The notes: generated by a model not told the origin, from the sequence alone. A DNA stretch of 64,000 nt from Stutzerimonas azotifigens DSM 17556 (GCF_000425625.1 NZ_AUDU01000040.1:1-64000); one strand, 5' to 3'; numbered from the stretch's first letter, positions 26,685 through 37,524 are shown. Numbers and translations: made by a program.

Positions 26685-27391
26685 TTGCCTTCGACCGTGC
26701 GGCCGTTCACCGTGCCTTCCTGCAGCATGATCTGGTAGGCCTTGCCGTCCTTCTCCACCTGGTAGAGCTGCACCAGCAGGAAGTCCCAGTCCTTGGCGAA
26801 CCAGAGCAGGGTTTCGCGCTTGCTCTGCGTCGGGTCGCGCACGCGCTCGACCTTGACCGCGTCGAGCCGTCCGGCCTTGGTCTCGACGGTCTCCTCGCCG
26901 AGCACGCGGAAGTCGTAGGTTTCCACCTCGTCGCCGTCGAGCACCTGGTAGCTCATGCTCTTCTTGCCGGCGGCGACGTCGTGCTGCAGGGCCACCTGGT
27001 AGGTCGACTTGTCCAGCAGGCCGCGGTTGAGCGGCAGGCTGATGGGGTCGCCGCGGTAGGTGCCGACCACCTGCTTGGCGGCCCAGTCGAAGCGCTGGTC
27101 GATCCGCTTGCCCTTGCCCAGGCCGCTGCGTTCGTGGCGGTAGCGCTCGGGCAGGAAGGTGTCGCCCTCGACGGTGAAGGTGCTGCGTTCGTTGAGGCCG
27201 GCCACCAGCATCGAGGCCTCGAATTCCAGCTTCCAGCGGCCGTCGTCCTCGGCGGTGAGATTGCGGACGGCGGTGCCGCTCATGGGCACCTGCTTCCAGT
27301 CGGCGGTGTAGCTGGCGGAGAACGGCTGAAGCTCGAGTGCCTGGAGCGGAAGGGCGAGCAGGGCGAGGACGAGCAGCAGGGCACTACGCAT
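26681..27391 (-). CDS. DUF3108 periplasmic protein
   Basis: 236 residues with a cleavable signal peptide (MRSALLLVLALLALPLQA). The beta-rich mature domain matches DUF3108: FSASYTADWKQVPMSGTAVRNL, then VLGEETVETKAGRLDAVKVERVR and LLWFAKDWDFLLVQL. It is predicted to be a soluble periplasmic protein. The gene lies 8 bases downstream of purN on the same strand, as PA0943 does in P. aeruginosa (from memory), so it may be transcribed with purM-purN. Function unknown. Confidence 0.82.
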   Translation of the reverse strand: MRSALLLVLALLALPLQALELQPFSASYTADWKQVPMSGTAVRNLTAEDDGRWKLEFEASMLVAGLNERSTFTVEGDTFLPERYRHERSGLGKGKRIDQRFDWAAKQVVGTYRGDPISLPLNRGLLDKSTYQVALQHDVAAGKKSMSYQVLDGDEVETYDFRVLGEETVETKAGRLDAVKVERVRDPTQSKRETLLWFAKDWDFLLVQLYQVEKDGKAYQIMLQEGTVNGRTVEGK

Positions 27392-27399
27392 AGGGTCTC

Positions 27400-28047
27400 C
27401 TAGGGACGGATGAGAAAGCCGGTGTCCGGCAGTCGTTGGCCATCCAGCATCGCGCCTCCGTCGGTCAGGCGCAAGCGCCCCTCGGCGAACCAGCGCACGG
27501 CCAGCGGGTAGATCCGGTGTTCGGCGGCGTGCACGCGCTGGCTGAGCGACGTCACGTCATCGCCGGCGTGCACCGGCACCACCGCCTGCACGGCGACCGG
27601 GCCGCCGTCCAGTTCCTCGGTCACGAAGTGCACGCTGCAGCCATGCTCAGGGTCGCCGCCCTCCAGCGCCCGCCGGTGGGTATCGAGCCCCTTGTGGCGC
27701 GGCAGCAGCGAGGGATGGATGTTCAGCAGGCGCCCGCGGTAGTGGCGCACGAAGCCGGCGGTGAGAATGCGCATGAAGCCGGCGAGCACCACCAGTTGCG
27801 GGCGGTAGCCGTCGATCGCCTCGGTCAGCGCGGCGTCGAACGCCTCGCGACCGGAGAAGGCCTTGTGATCCAGCACCTGCGTGGCGATGCCCGCCGCCGC
27901 GGCGCGCTGCAGGCCGTAGGCGTCGGCGCGGTTGGAGATGACCGCGCGGATGCGCGCCGGATTGTCGGGGGCCTGGCTGTCGATCAGCGCCTGGAGGTTG
28001 CTGCCGGAGCCGGAGATCAGCACCACCACATCGCAAGGATCGGGCAT
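27400..28047 (-). CDS. purN: Phosphoribosylglycinamide formyltransferase (GAR transformylase)
   Basis: 215 residues, cytoplasmic. It transfers a formyl group from 10-formyl-tetrahydrofolate to GAR, the third step of purine synthesis. The N-terminal phosphate-binding loop is VLISGSGSNLQALID, and the catalytic segments are LLNIHPSLLPRHKG and VHFVTEELDGGPVAVQ with the active-site His and Asp. The start codon overlaps the purM stop by one base (TGATG), the standard coupled arrangement. Confidence 0.95.
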   Translation of the reverse strand: MPDPCDVVVLISGSGSNLQALIDSQAPDNPARIRAVISNRADAYGLQRAAAAGIATQVLDHKAFSGREAFDAALTEAIDGYRPQLVVLAGFMRILTAGFVRHYRGRLLNIHPSLLPRHKGLDTHRRALEGGDPEHGCSVHFVTEELDGGPVAVQAVVPVHAGDDVTSLSQRVHAAEHRIYPLAVRWFAEGRLRLTDGGAMLDGQRLPDTGFLIRP

Positions 28048-29105
28048 CAGTGGGTTTTCAGGTTGTTCAGCTGGACCTGCGCGGTGCCTTCAGCGGCCTT
28101 TTCGATACGCCCGATGAGCCAGGGCGACTCGCCCTGTTCGCGCAGCACCGCCAGGGCCTCGTCGGCCTTGTCCCGGGCCACGCAGATCACCATGCCGACG
28201 CCGCAGTTGAGCACCCGGTGCATTTCCGTCTCGTCGACGTTGCCTTGCGCCTGCAGCCAGTCGAACACCGCGGGGCGGGTCCAGCTGGCGACGTCGATGA
28301 CCGCCTGGGCGCCTTCGGGCAGCACGCGCGGGATGTTGTCCAGCAGGCCGCCGCCGGTGATGTGGGCCATCGCCTTGACCGCGCCGGTGCGCTGGATCAG
28401 CGCCAGCAGGGGCTTGACGTAGATGCGCGTGGGCGCCATCAGCAGGTCGGCCAGCGGCTGCCCGTCGACCCGGGTAGCCTCGATGTCGGCGCCGGACACC
28501 TCGATGATCTTGCGGATCAGCGAGTAGCCGTTGGAGTGCGGGCCGGAGGAGGGCAGCGCGATCAGCGCGTCGCCCGGCTGCACGCGGGAGCCGTCGATGA
28601 TCTCGTCCTTTTCCACCACGCCGACGCAGAAGCCGGCCAGGTCGTAGTCTTCCCCTTCGTACATGCCGGGCATCTCGGCGGTCTCCCCGCCGACCAGCGA
28701 GCAGCCGGCCATTTCGCAGCCGGCACCGATGCCGGTGACCACCTGGGCGGCGACCTCGACGTCGAGCTTGCCGGTGGCGTAGTAGTCGAGGAAGAACAGC
28801 GGCTCGGCCCCGCAGACCACCAGGTCGTTGACGCACATGGCGACCAGATCGATGCCGATGCTGTCGTGACGGTTCAGGTTGAGCGCCAGGCGCAGCTTGG
28901 TGCCGACGCCGTCGGTGCCGGAAACCAGCACCGGCCTGCGGTAGCCCGCGGGGATCTCGCACAGCGCGCCGAACCCGCCCAGGCCGCCCATCACTTCGGG
29001 GCGCGCGGTGCGTTTGGCGACGCCCTTGATGCGTTCGACGAGCGCTTCGCCGGCATCGATGTCGACGCCTGCGTCCTTATAGCTGATGGAGGGTTGCTTG
29101 CTCAT
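28047..29105 (-). CDS. purM: Phosphoribosylformylglycinamidine cyclo-ligase (AIR synthetase)
   Basis: 352 residues, cytoplasmic. It makes aminoimidazole ribotide with ATP, the fifth step of purine synthesis. Typical segments are [16 protein letters not shown] at the start, [59 protein letters not shown] and [15 protein letters not shown]. It heads the purM-purN unit. The promoter must lie in the 327-base region shared with the divergent DUF2066 gene; no PurR box is evident. Confidence 0.96.
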   Translation of the reverse strand: MSKQPSISYKDAGVDIDAGEALVERIKGVAKRTARPEVMGGLGGFGALCEIPAGYRRPVLVSGTDGVGTKLRLALNLNRHDSIGIDLVAMCVNDLVVCGAEPLFFLDYYATGKLDVEVAAQVVTGIGAGCEMAGCSLVGGETAEMPGMYEGEDYDLAGFCVGVVEKDEIIDGSRVQPGDALIALPSSGPHSNGYSLIRKIIEVSGADIEATRVDGQPLADLLMAPTRIYVKPLLALIQRTGAVKAMAHITGGGLLDNIPRVLPEGAQAVIDVASWTRPAVFDWLQAQGNVDETEMHRVLNCGVGMVICVARDKADEALAVLREQGESPWLIGRIEKAAEGTAQVQLNNLKTH

Positions 29106-29432
29106 GGGAGTCCGGGCCTGTGCTGGAGTGCGTGAGGGGATAAGGGCCGGGCCGGATGCGCCGGCGCCTCGGGCGCGTCGGCGATGGCCGTGCTGGCGCG
29201 AGGGTCCGGCCTGTGCCGTACCGCGCCAGTGAAAGGCGCGCGATTTTATCAGGCTTGCCCCGGGCTCACCATCCCGCGCCGGCCGGAGGAAACCCCGGGC
29301 GCTTCCCCGGGTCAGTTTGTACGAGCCGCGTGTGGGGTGGTCGGTTGCCGCTGGTCGGGCGGCTGATTAAGGTATAGGCCCTTTGCCCTTTTCCCATCGC
29401 GCGGCGCCCGCTCGCGCTCTCGAGGATCCCGC
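29106..29432. other. Divergent purM / DUF2066 promoter region
   Basis: 327 bases between divergent genes with no credible gene inside. Near the right side, TTGCCG (29344-29349) and TATAGG lie upstream of the DUF2066 gene, but their spacing is not ideal. No repeat or regulator site stands out. Confidence 0.5.
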
Positions 29433-30521
29433 ATGCGCCCGCTCGTTCGTCTGTTCGCCCTCTGTTGCGCGTTGCTCGTCTTGCCCGCCCAGGCGGCTAC
29501 CCTGGCCGACCTCTACCTGGTGCGCGAGCCGGTCGCCAGCCAGCAGGCGAGCGAGCGTGACGAAGCGCTGCAACGGGCCTTCGATACGCTGGTGCGGCGG
29601 CTGACCGGCGATGCCTCGGTGAGCGAGTCCTCGGCCGTGGCCGCGCTTCGACAGGACCCGCAGCAGCTGGTGCGCCAGTACGGCTACAAGGGCGACAGCC
29701 TGGTCGTCGAGTTCGACCCGGCCACCGTCCAGCGCGGTCTGCGCGATGCCGGCGTCAAGCTGTGGGGCGAGAGCCGTCCCGCGCTGCTCGGCTGGTGGCT
29801 GTTCGACAGCGCCGAGGGTACGCAACTGGTGGGGGACGGCCAGGAGGGCGCCAGCGTGCTGCGCAACGCGGCGCAGCATCGCGGCGTGGTGCTGCGCCTG
29901 CCGCTGGCCGATCTCGACGAGCAACTGGCGGCCACTCCCGATGCGCTGGACGCCGGCGATGCCGGCGCGCTGCACGATCTCTCCGAGCGTTACGATGCCG
30001 ACGGGCTGATGAGCGTGCACGCGCGCGAGAGCGAGGGCCGCTGGCAGGCCGACTGGCGCCTGTGGCTCGGCGAGGAGCGCGGCCAGGGGCAGGCCAGCGG
30101 GGACAGCCGGGAGCAGGTCGCCGACGCGGTGATGCAGGCAGTCACCGATCACCTGGCGCCGCGCTATGTCGCCGATCCCGGCCAGGCCGCCGAGGTGACG
30201 CTCTGGGTCGAGGGTGCCGATCTGGCCCGGTATGCCGAGCTCGACCGCCTGCTGCAGCCGCTCGGCGCGCAGCTGGTGCGGCTCGAGGGCGGCAATCTGG
30301 TCTATCACCTGCGGGTCGCGCCCGAGCAGCTGCGTTCGCAGCTGGCGCTGGCGCGCCTGCAGGAAGTGCCGGCCAGCGAGACGCCGCCCGTGCCGGTGCA
30401 GGTGCCTGCCATGCCCGTGCCGCCCCTGTCGGAGCCATCGGTGGACGCCGCGCAGCCGCCTGCCGAACGCCCGCTGGTCGATCCTGCCGGCGGACGCCAG
30501 GTGCTGCATTACCGCTGGTAG
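29433..30521 (+). CDS. DUF2066 periplasmic protein
   Basis: 362 residues with a signal peptide (MRPLVRLFALCCALLVLPAQA). The mature N-terminal domain matches DUF2066: LYLVREPVASQQASERDEALQRAFDTLVRRLTGD, QYGYKGDSLVVEFDPATVQRGLRDAG and GWWLFDSAEG. A Pro-rich tail from about 305 is low-complexity. The protein family is common in Gammaproteobacteria between purM and hda, but its function is unknown. Two further genes and hda follow on the same strand, with short gaps or overlaps. Confidence 0.82.
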   Translation: MRPLVRLFALCCALLVLPAQAATLADLYLVREPVASQQASERDEALQRAFDTLVRRLTGDASVSESSAVAALRQDPQQLVRQYGYKGDSLVVEFDPATVQRGLRDAGVKLWGESRPALLGWWLFDSAEGTQLVGDGQEGASVLRNAAQHRGVVLRLPLADLDEQLAATPDALDAGDAGALHDLSERYDADGLMSVHARESEGRWQADWRLWLGEERGQGQASGDSREQVADAVMQAVTDHLAPRYVADPGQAAEVTLWVEGADLARYAELDRLLQPLGAQLVRLEGGNLVYHLRVAPEQLRSQLALARLQEVPASETPPVPVQVPAMPVPPLSEPSVDAAQPPAERPLVDPAGGRQVLHYRW

Positions 30522-30596
30522 GCCCGCCCGGCCGTATGCCGCTGCAGGCCGTAGCCTCGGACGGCGGGCCGGGCGCGAACCTATGTCAGGGATGCC

Positions 30597-31145
30597 ATGC
30601 GTCATCTGCCCAACCTGTTGACCTGCCTGCGCCTGGCGCTGGTGCTGCCGGTCGCCTGGCTGCTGCTGCGCCAGCAGTACCCGCAGGCGCTCTGGCTGTT
30701 TCTCCTCGCCGGTCTCAGCGATGCGCTCGACGGCCTGCTGGCGCGCCGGTTCGGCTGGACCAGCCGGCTGGGGGCCTGGCTCGACCCGATCGCCGACAAG
30801 CTGCTGCTGGTGATCAGCTATGTCTGTCTGACGCTGAACGGGCTGGTGCCCGTCTGGCTGACCGCCGTGCTGCTGTTGCGTGACCTGGTCATCGTCGGCG
30901 GCGCGGGCGCCTTTCGCTATCGCGTCGGTGCGCTCGACATCCGTCCGACCTGGCTCGGCAAGTGCTCGACCGTGCTGCAGATCGTGCTGGTCCTGGCGTT
31001 GCTGCTGGAAACCAGCCTGCTGCCGGGCATGGGCCCGGCCAACCACGTGCTCCTGCCGCTGGTGGCGTTGCTGACGCTGTCCAGCGGCGCCCATTATGTG
31101 TGGCAATGGACCACGCTCTACAGAAGGCACAAGGCATGTCCCTGA
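30597..31145 (+). CDS. CDP-alcohol phosphatidyltransferase family protein
   Basis: 182 residues, about six membrane helices. The complete family motif D-x2-DG-x2-AR-x8-G-x3-D-x3-D is visible with Asp42, Asp45-Gly46, Ala49-Arg50, Gly59, Asp63 and Asp67. The enzyme should therefore transfer a phosphatidyl group from a CDP-activated lipid to an alcohol in the inner membrane. Small single-domain members include PgsA and cardiolipin-synthase-like enzymes; the housekeeping pgsA normally lies beside uvrC, so this is probably a paralogue with a different acceptor. It overlaps the next gene by 10 bases. Confidence 0.87.
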   Translation: MRHLPNLLTCLRLALVLPVAWLLLRQQYPQALWLFLLAGLSDALDGLLARRFGWTSRLGAWLDPIADKLLLVISYVCLTLNGLVPVWLTAVLLLRDLVIVGGAGAFRYRVGALDIRPTWLGKCSTVLQIVLVLALLLETSLLPGMGPANHVLLPLVALLTLSSGAHYVWQWTTLYRRHKACP

Positions 31146-32227
31146 CCCCTCCCGCCCGTTGGCCCTGGTTGCTCGGCCTGGCCCTCGCCGGCTGGCTGAT
31201 CTACCTGCTGATACCCATCCTGACGCCGTTCCTGGTGGGCATGCTGCTCGCCTATCTCGGCGACCCACTGGTCGACCGGCTGGAACGCTGGCGGCTGTCG
31301 CGCACCTGGGGCGTGGTGGTGGTCTTCGCCCTGTTCTCGCTGCTGTGCCTGCTGGCCCTGCTGGTGCTGGTGCCGATGCTCGGGCGGCAGCTGGTGCATC
31401 TGTATCAGCTCGCGCCGCTGGCGCTGGACTGGCTGCAGCAGAGCCTGTTGCCCTGGGTCGAGTCGCAGTTGGGGCTGGATCCGGACTTCTGGCGCGTCGA
31501 CCGCTTGAAGACGGCCTTCGCCGGCCACCTGGGCAGCACCACCGATCTGGTCGGCATGGTGCTCAGCCGGGCGACCGCCTCGAGCCTGGCGCTGCTCGCC
31601 TGGGTCGGCAACCTGCTGCTGATTCCGGTGGTGAGCTTCTACCTGCTGCGCGACTGGGACCTGATCATGGCCAAGCTGCGCGGCCTGCTGCCGCGCCGGC
31701 GCGAGGGGCTGGTGGTGCGGCTGATGAGCGAGTGCCACGAGGTCATCGGCGCTTTCCTGCGCGGGCAGCTGCTGGTCATGCTGGCGCTGGCGGTGATCTA
31801 CGCCGGCGGGCTGATGCTGGTCGGGCTCGACCTCGGGCTACTGATCGGCGTGCTCGCCGGGCTGGCCAGCATCGTGCCCTACATGGGCTTCGTGGTGGGG
31901 ATCGGCGTGGCGGTGGTGGCGGCGCTCTTCCAGTTCGGCCTCGATCCCTACCCGCTGCTCGGCGTCGCGGCGGTCTTCACCGTCGGGCAGCTCCTCGAGG
32001 GCATGCTGCTCACGCCCTGGCTGGTCGGCGACCGTATCGGCCTGCACCCGGTGGCGGTGATCTTCGCGGTGCTCGCCGGCGGCCAGCTGTTCGGCTTCAC
32101 CGGCGTGCTGCTGGCGCTGCCGGTGGCGGCGGTGATCATGGTCCTGCTGCGCCACGTGCACGATCTCTATAAACTCTCCGACCTTTACGCCGAGCCGGTG
32201 TCCACCGAAGACCTTCCCGAGCCATGA
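31136..32227 (+). CDS. AI-2E-family (PerM-like) permease
   Basis: 363 residues with about eight membrane helices. Features are PILTPFLVGMLLAYLGDPLVDRLER at the N terminus, a soluble helical segment around 100-150, VVSFYLLRDWD and the C-terminal VGDRIGLHPVAVIFAVLAGGQLFG. Family members include TqsA and PerM and a group of Na+/H+ antiporters, so transport of autoinducer cannot be assumed. The start overlaps the preceding gene and the stop overlaps hda by 4 bases, indicating one transcription unit. A second paralogue lies at 58785. Confidence 0.87.
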   Translation: MSLTPPARWPWLLGLALAGWLIYLLIPILTPFLVGMLLAYLGDPLVDRLERWRLSRTWGVVVVFALFSLLCLLALLVLVPMLGRQLVHLYQLAPLALDWLQQSLLPWVESQLGLDPDFWRVDRLKTAFAGHLGSTTDLVGMVLSRATASSLALLAWVGNLLLIPVVSFYLLRDWDLIMAKLRGLLPRRREGLVVRLMSECHEVIGAFLRGQLLVMLALAVIYAGGLMLVGLDLGLLIGVLAGLASIVPYMGFVVGIGVAVVAALFQFGLDPYPLLGVAAVFTVGQLLEGMLLTPWLVGDRIGLHPVAVIFAVLAGGQLFGFTGVLLALPVAAVIMVLLRHVHDLYKLSDLYAEPVSTEDLPEP

Positions 32228-32928
32228 AGCCGATCCAGCTGCCACTCGGCGTGCGCCTGCGCGACGATGCCACCTTCGCCAATTTCTATCCGGGCGCGAA
32301 CGCCGCGGCGCTGGGCTACGTGGAGCGGCTGTGCTCGCCCGAGGCGGGCTGGTCCGACGAGCTGATCTTTCTCTGGGGCAAGGTGGGCGCCGGGCGCAGC
32401 CACCTGCTGCAGGCCGCCTGCCTGCGTATTGAGGAGCGCGGCCAGCAGGCGATCTACCTGCCGCTGGCCGAGGTGGCGGGCTACGGCCCGGAGCTGTTCG
32501 ACAACCTCGAGCAGTGCGACCTGGTGTGCCTTGACGACCTCGACGCGATCGTCGGCGACAGCGCCTGGGAGGAGGGCTTGTTCCACCTCTTCAACCGGCT
32601 GCGCGACAGCGGCCGCCGGCTGCTGCTGGCGGCCAGCGAGCCGCCGCGGGAACTGCCGGTCGCGCTGCCGGACCTGCAGTCGCGCCTGACCCTGGCGCTG
32701 GTGTTCCAGCTCAAGGAACTGTCCGACGAGGACAAGCTGCGCGCCCTGCAGCTGCGGGCGTCGCGCCGGGGCCTGAACCTGCCCGACGACGTCGGGCGCT
32801 TCATCCTCACCCGTGGTTCGCGCAGCATGAGCGCCCTGTTCGAACTGCTCGACCGCCTCGATCACGCGTCGCTGCAGGCTCAGCGCAAGCTGACCATTCC
32901 CTTCCTCAAGGAGACGCTGGACTGGTAG
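32224..32928 (+). CDS. hda: DnaA regulatory inactivator Hda
   Basis: 234 residues homologous to the AAA+ domain of DnaA, without its DNA-binding domain. A degenerate Walker A (FLWGKVGAGRSHLLQAA) and Walker B (LVCLDDLDAI) are present. The N terminus IQLPLGVRLRD contains a QLPLGV-type clamp-binding motif. With the loaded sliding clamp it stimulates ATP hydrolysis by DnaA after initiation. ATGA overlap with the permease gene shows coupled translation. Confidence 0.95.
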   Translation: MKPIQLPLGVRLRDDATFANFYPGANAAALGYVERLCSPEAGWSDELIFLWGKVGAGRSHLLQAACLRIEERGQQAIYLPLAEVAGYGPELFDNLEQCDLVCLDDLDAIVGDSAWEEGLFHLFNRLRDSGRRLLLAASEPPRELPVALPDLQSRLTLALVFQLKELSDEDKLRALQLRASRRGLNLPDDVGRFILTRGSRSMSALFELLDRLDHASLQAQRKLTIPFLKETLDW

Positions 32929-32933
32929 TCCGG

Positions 32934-32951
32934 CTGCTCACTGCTCACTGC

Positions 32952-32961
<10 letters not shown>
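32934..32961. repeat. Heptanucleotide tandem repeat at the hda / DUF2069 junction
   Basis: Three CTGCTCA units are followed by CTGCTCG. The repeat spans the DUF2069 stop codon on the minus strand, but the stop falls in the first unit, so copy-number change would not alter the protein. It lies just after the hda stop. Confidence 0.8.
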
Positions 32962-34314
<1,353 letters not shown>

Positions 34315-34491
34315 TCAGGTGTCTCGTCGGGAAAGTTGGGTATTCTACCCCTCTCTCTACCGCTCTCGGCATCCGGCCGGAACCGCCGGCTCGTTGCGGT
34401 AATCAATCTTCCCGGCAGGCGCGGTTCCGGAAGGGCGGCGGGAACGATCGGCCGTACAGGCCGGTCCGAGCCGGAACGCTAAGGAGAAGGC

Positions 34492-35733
34492 ATGCACCAG
34501 CGGGTACAGGGTTTTTTCGAATTCAGCCGCTTCCTCGTCCAGCGCTTCCTTGCCGACCAGGGCCCCTACAGCGCGGCCGCGCTGACCTATACCACGCTGT
34601 TCGCGGTTGTTCCGATGATGACCGTGACCTTCGCCATGCTGGCGGCGATTCCGGCGTTCCAGGGCGTCGGCGAGCAGATCCAGATGTACGTCTTCCAGAA
34701 TTTCGTGCCTTCGGCCGGCGCCACCGTGCAGGAGTACCTGGGCGCCTTCACCACGCAGGCGCGCCAGCTCACCTGGATCGGCGTGGGCTTCCTGATGATC
34801 ACCGCCTTCATGATGCTGGTGACCATCGAGAAGACCTTCAACACCATCTGGCGCGTGCGTCAGCCCCGGCGCGGGATGTCCAGCTTCCTGCTGTACTGGG
34901 CGATCCTCAGCCTCGGCCCGCTGCTGCTGGGCGCCGGCTTCGCGGTGAGCACCTACATCACCTCGCTGTCGCTGATCTCCGGGCCCGACGCCCTGCTGGG
35001 GACCGGGGCGCTGCTGAAGGTCATGCCGCTGGTGCTCAGCGTGCTGGCCTTCACGCTCATCTACGCCGCGGTGCCGAACACCCGGGTGCCGATCCGGCAC
35101 GCGCTCATCGGCGGGGCCTTCACCGCCACGCTGCTGGAGCTGGCGCGCCAGGCGTTCAGCCTCTACGTGACCTTCTTCCCCAGCTACCAGCTGATCTACG
35201 GCGCCTTTGCCGCGGTTCCGCTGTTCCTGCTGTGGATCTACCTGTCCTGGCTGATCGTGCTGTTCGGCGCCGAGATCGTCTGCGGCCTGTCCTCCTCGCG
35301 GGAATGGCGTTGCCGCAACATTCCCCGGCTGGTGGTGATGCTGGTGCTGCTGCGGATGCTGCACGACTGCCAGCAGGCGGGACGCGAACTGCGCCTCGGC
35401 CACGCGCATCGCGCTGGGTGGCACCTGCCCGAGGACGAATGGGACGAGATCATGGAATTCTTCACCCACGAGCACCTGGTCTGCCGCACGGGCGGCGGTG
35501 GCTGGGTGCTGTGCCGCGACCTGGGACAATACAGCCTGGACCAGTTGATGCGCGCCAATCCCTGGCCGCTCGCCCGTCTCGACCAGTTGCCGGAGCAGCT
35601 CGAGGAACCCTGGTATCCGACCCTGCGCCGCTCGCTCGCGCTGCTCGGGCAGGAGCAGGGCGCGCTGTTCGGCGGCAGCCTGGCAGACTGGTTGCGGGCG
35701 GGACGTGAAACGCCGGCCGAAGGAGGACAGTGA
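34492..35733 (+). CDS. YihY/BrkB-family inner-membrane protein
   Basis: 413 residues. About six membrane helices occupy residues 30-275, with family segments [39 protein letters not shown] and [27 protein letters not shown]. The cytoplasmic C-terminal 130 residues are winged-helix-like ([14 protein letters not shown]). The family was once misnamed RNase BN. It is divergent from arsC and overlaps no gene, but its stop lies 1 base before the thioredoxin-like start, with a strong AGGAGG. Confidence 0.9.
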   Translation: MHQRVQGFFEFSRFLVQRFLADQGPYSAAALTYTTLFAVVPMMTVTFAMLAAIPAFQGVGEQIQMYVFQNFVPSAGATVQEYLGAFTTQARQLTWIGVGFLMITAFMMLVTIEKTFNTIWRVRQPRRGMSSFLLYWAILSLGPLLLGAGFAVSTYITSLSLISGPDALLGTGALLKVMPLVLSVLAFTLIYAAVPNTRVPIRHALIGGAFTATLLELARQAFSLYVTFFPSYQLIYGAFAAVPLFLLWIYLSWLIVLFGAEIVCGLSSSREWRCRNIPRLVVMLVLLRMLHDCQQAGRELRLGHAHRAGWHLPEDEWDEIMEFFTHEHLVCRTGGGGWVLCRDLGQYSLDQLMRANPWPLARLDQLPEQLEEPWYPTLRRSLALLGQEQGALFGGSLADWLRAGRETPAEGGQ

Positions 35734-35734
35734 A

Positions 35735-36196
35735 ATGCAATCGCCACGCAGGCCCTGGCTGGGGCTGCTCGCCGCCCTGCTGCTCGCCGGCTGCGCCGAG
35801 GACTGGGGGACGGACCTCGACGGGCAGGCGGTGACCGCCGACCAGATGGACGGCCGCTGGAAGGTCATCAACTACTGGGCCGAGTGGTGCGCGCCCTGTC
35901 GCAAGGAGGTGCCGGAGCTGAACAGGCTGTCCGCCTCCGCCGAGGCGCCGCTGGTGCTCGGGGTGAATTTCGACGGCTTGCAGGGCGGCGAGCTGCGCGA
36001 AGCGGCCGATGCGCTCGGCATCCGCTTCCGCGTGCTCACCGAGGACCCGGCCGAGCGGCTCGAGCTGCCGCGCAGTCCGGTGCTGCCGGTGACCTACCTG
36101 GTCGACGGCGAGGGCAGGGTGCGCGAGCAACTGGTCGGCGAGCAGACGGCAGAAGGGTTGCGTCAGCGCATTGCGGCGCTTTCGGGCGACGGCTAG
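35735..36196 (+). CDS. TlpA/thioredoxin-like lipoprotein
   Basis: 153 residues. A lipoprotein signal (ALLLAGC) acylates Cys20. The thioredoxin fold has the active site WCAPC at about 50-54, in INYWAEWCAPCRKEVPEL, and the cis-proline segment VLPVTYLVDGEG. It should act in the periplasm as a membrane-attached disulfide reductase. The WCAPC signature is the reducing TlpA type rather than DsbA. It follows yihY by one base, with AGGAGG 8 bases before its ATG, so the pair forms a unit. Confidence 0.88.
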   Translation: MQSPRRPWLGLLAALLLAGCAEDWGTDLDGQAVTADQMDGRWKVINYWAEWCAPCRKEVPELNRLSASAEAPLVLGVNFDGLQGGELREAADALGIRFRVLTEDPAERLELPRSPVLPVTYLVDGEGRVREQLVGEQTAEGLRQRIAALSGDG

Positions 36197-36335
36197 GAGG
36201 CTGTCTGCCCGGCAGCTTTGCCGTCTCCCGGAAGGAGACGGGTTTGGTCGGGTGCCGGTGCAGGGTACGGTGCAGGCCTCGGTCGCAGGCAGAGCCTGCT
36301 CCTACAGGCGGTTGCCGAGGTGGCAGGCGTTGTGT

Positions 36336-36594
36336 AGGCCCGGTTCGCGGCCAAGGCCACTCCTACAAAAAGCGCATTTGTGGGTGTGGTCCCGGCCGCG
36401 CCCCGGTTCAGCCCTGCCGGCAGATGTCGGACCGCAGGCGGTTGCCGAGGCGGCAGGCGTTGCGATGTCTTTCCTTTCGCCCCCGAGGAAGGTTCGCCGG
36501 GGCAGGAGGTGCGTGGCGCACCCTACGGGCGGCGGCGCCGAGCCTGTCCCTTCTCCCACCGGGAGAAGGTGGCCCGCAGGGCCGGATGAGGGAG
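36336..36594. repeat. Tandem repeat, copy 1
   Basis: A 259-base unit from AGGCCCGGTTCGCGGCC to GCCGGATGAGGGAG, matched by copy 2 about 325 bases to the right. Differences are mainly single bases, with divergence around a fast-changing core near 36475-36500. It contains a TTCTCCCACCGGGAGAA palindrome near the right end. Confidence 0.9.
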
Positions 36595-36659
36595 ACCGCG
36601 CCGTCACCTAGTCCTCACCTTGGCGCGCGGTTTGGTTTGTGTTGGTGCTGGCCGAGTGC

Positions 36660-36919
36660 AGGCCCGGTTCGCGGCCAAGACCGCTCCTACAAAAAGCGCA
36701 TTTGGTGGGTGTGGTCCCGGCCGCGACCCGGTTCAGCCCTGCCGGCAGATTTCGGACCGCAGCCGGTTGCCGAGGCGCAGGCGTTGCGATGTCGTTCCCT
36801 TCTCCTCTTGGAGACGGTTCGCCGGAGCAGGAGATGCGTGGCGCACCCTGCGGGCGGTGGCGCCGAGCCTGTCCCTTCTCCCGCCGGGAGAAGGTGGCCC
36901 GCAGGGCCGGATGAGGGAG
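36660..36919. repeat. Tandem repeat, copy 2
   Basis: A 260-base unit with the same order of words as copy 1. The palindrome near the right end is TTCTCCCGCCGGGAGAA, a perfect version of the copy 1 hairpin. A 65-base spacer separates the copies. It ends just before the 3' end of the lytic transglycosylase gene. Confidence 0.9.
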
Positions 36920-36944
36920 GCACGCCGAATCGCCTCGGCCGTGC

Positions 36945-37514
36945 TCAGGGCCTGACGTACCAGTAGTCCTGCCAGAAGCCGATCACCTTGGTCGGATAGC
37001 GGAGCTGGCCGAGGCTGCCGTTGTAGCGCGCCAGCGCGCGGCTGAGGTCGCCGTTCTCCTTCTTCAGGTAGTAGCTGAGGATGGTGCAGCCGTAGCGCAG
37101 GTTGGTGGCGTTGTCGGTGAGGTTGTCCTGCGGGCGGCCGAGTTCGGCCTTCCAGAACGGCATGATCTGCATCAGCCCCTGTGCCCCCACGCTGGATACG
37201 GCGAAGCGGTCGAAACGGCTTTCGGCGTGGATCAGGGCGATCACCAGGTCGGGCCTCAGCCCGGCCCGGCTGGCCTCGCGATGAACTTGTTGCAGCAGCG
37301 TCAGGCGTTCGCGGGCATCGGGCAGGTAGCGCGCCAGGCGGGTGGACATGTCCAGCAGCCAGACCTCGGCGTCGAAGCGGTCCTCGAAGCTGTCGGCCTG
37401 GGCGACGGTTTCCTGCAGCAGTTCGCGCAGCTCCGGTTCCGGCGCCTGGCGCACGCTGGCGGCCAGCGGCGTGGCGAGGGCGAGCAGGGCGACCAGCAGC
37501 AGGGACCGGGCCAT
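36945..37514 (-). CDS. Lytic transglycosylase, SLT domain
   Basis: 189 residues with a signal peptide (MARSLLLVALLALATPLAAS). The SLT lysozyme-like domain spans about 80-180 with catalytic Glu98 in HAESRFD, followed by SSVGAQGLMQIMP, NLRYGCTILSYYL and LARYNGS, all standard motifs. It should cleave peptidoglycan glycan strands in the periplasm with 1,6-anhydro product formation. It follows the lipoprotein gene on the same strand with a 10-base gap. Complete. Confidence 0.92.
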   Translation of the reverse strand: MARSLLLVALLALATPLAASVRQAPEPELRELLQETVAQADSFEDRFDAEVWLLDMSTRLARYLPDARERLTLLQQVHREASRAGLRPDLVIALIHAESRFDRFAVSSVGAQGLMQIMPFWKAELGRPQDNLTDNATNLRYGCTILSYYLKKENGDLSRALARYNGSLGQLRYPTKVIGFWQDYWYVRP

Positions 37515-37524
37515 CCGCTGGTGC

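Larger units (their letters stand above)
36197..36944. other. 748-base repeat-rich intergenic region
   Basis: No convincing gene. It consists of REP-like words (a TCGCAGGCAGAGCCTGCTCC palindrome near 36281) and a tandem duplication of about 260 bases listed separately. Short open frames here fall in repeated DNA. Confidence 0.75.

Noticed and set aside
29367-31268. A 633-codon minus-strand frame over the DUF2066 and phosphatidyltransferase genes
   Set aside because: Antisense to genes with a signal peptide and a complete catalytic motif, respectively; no support of its own.
36197-36944. Several 70-150-codon frames in the repeat gap, and the idea of a CRISPR-like array
   Set aside because: The frames lie in duplicated DNA and follow the repeat rather than a coding pattern. 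There are only two long repeats with no spacer regularity, so it is not CRISPR.
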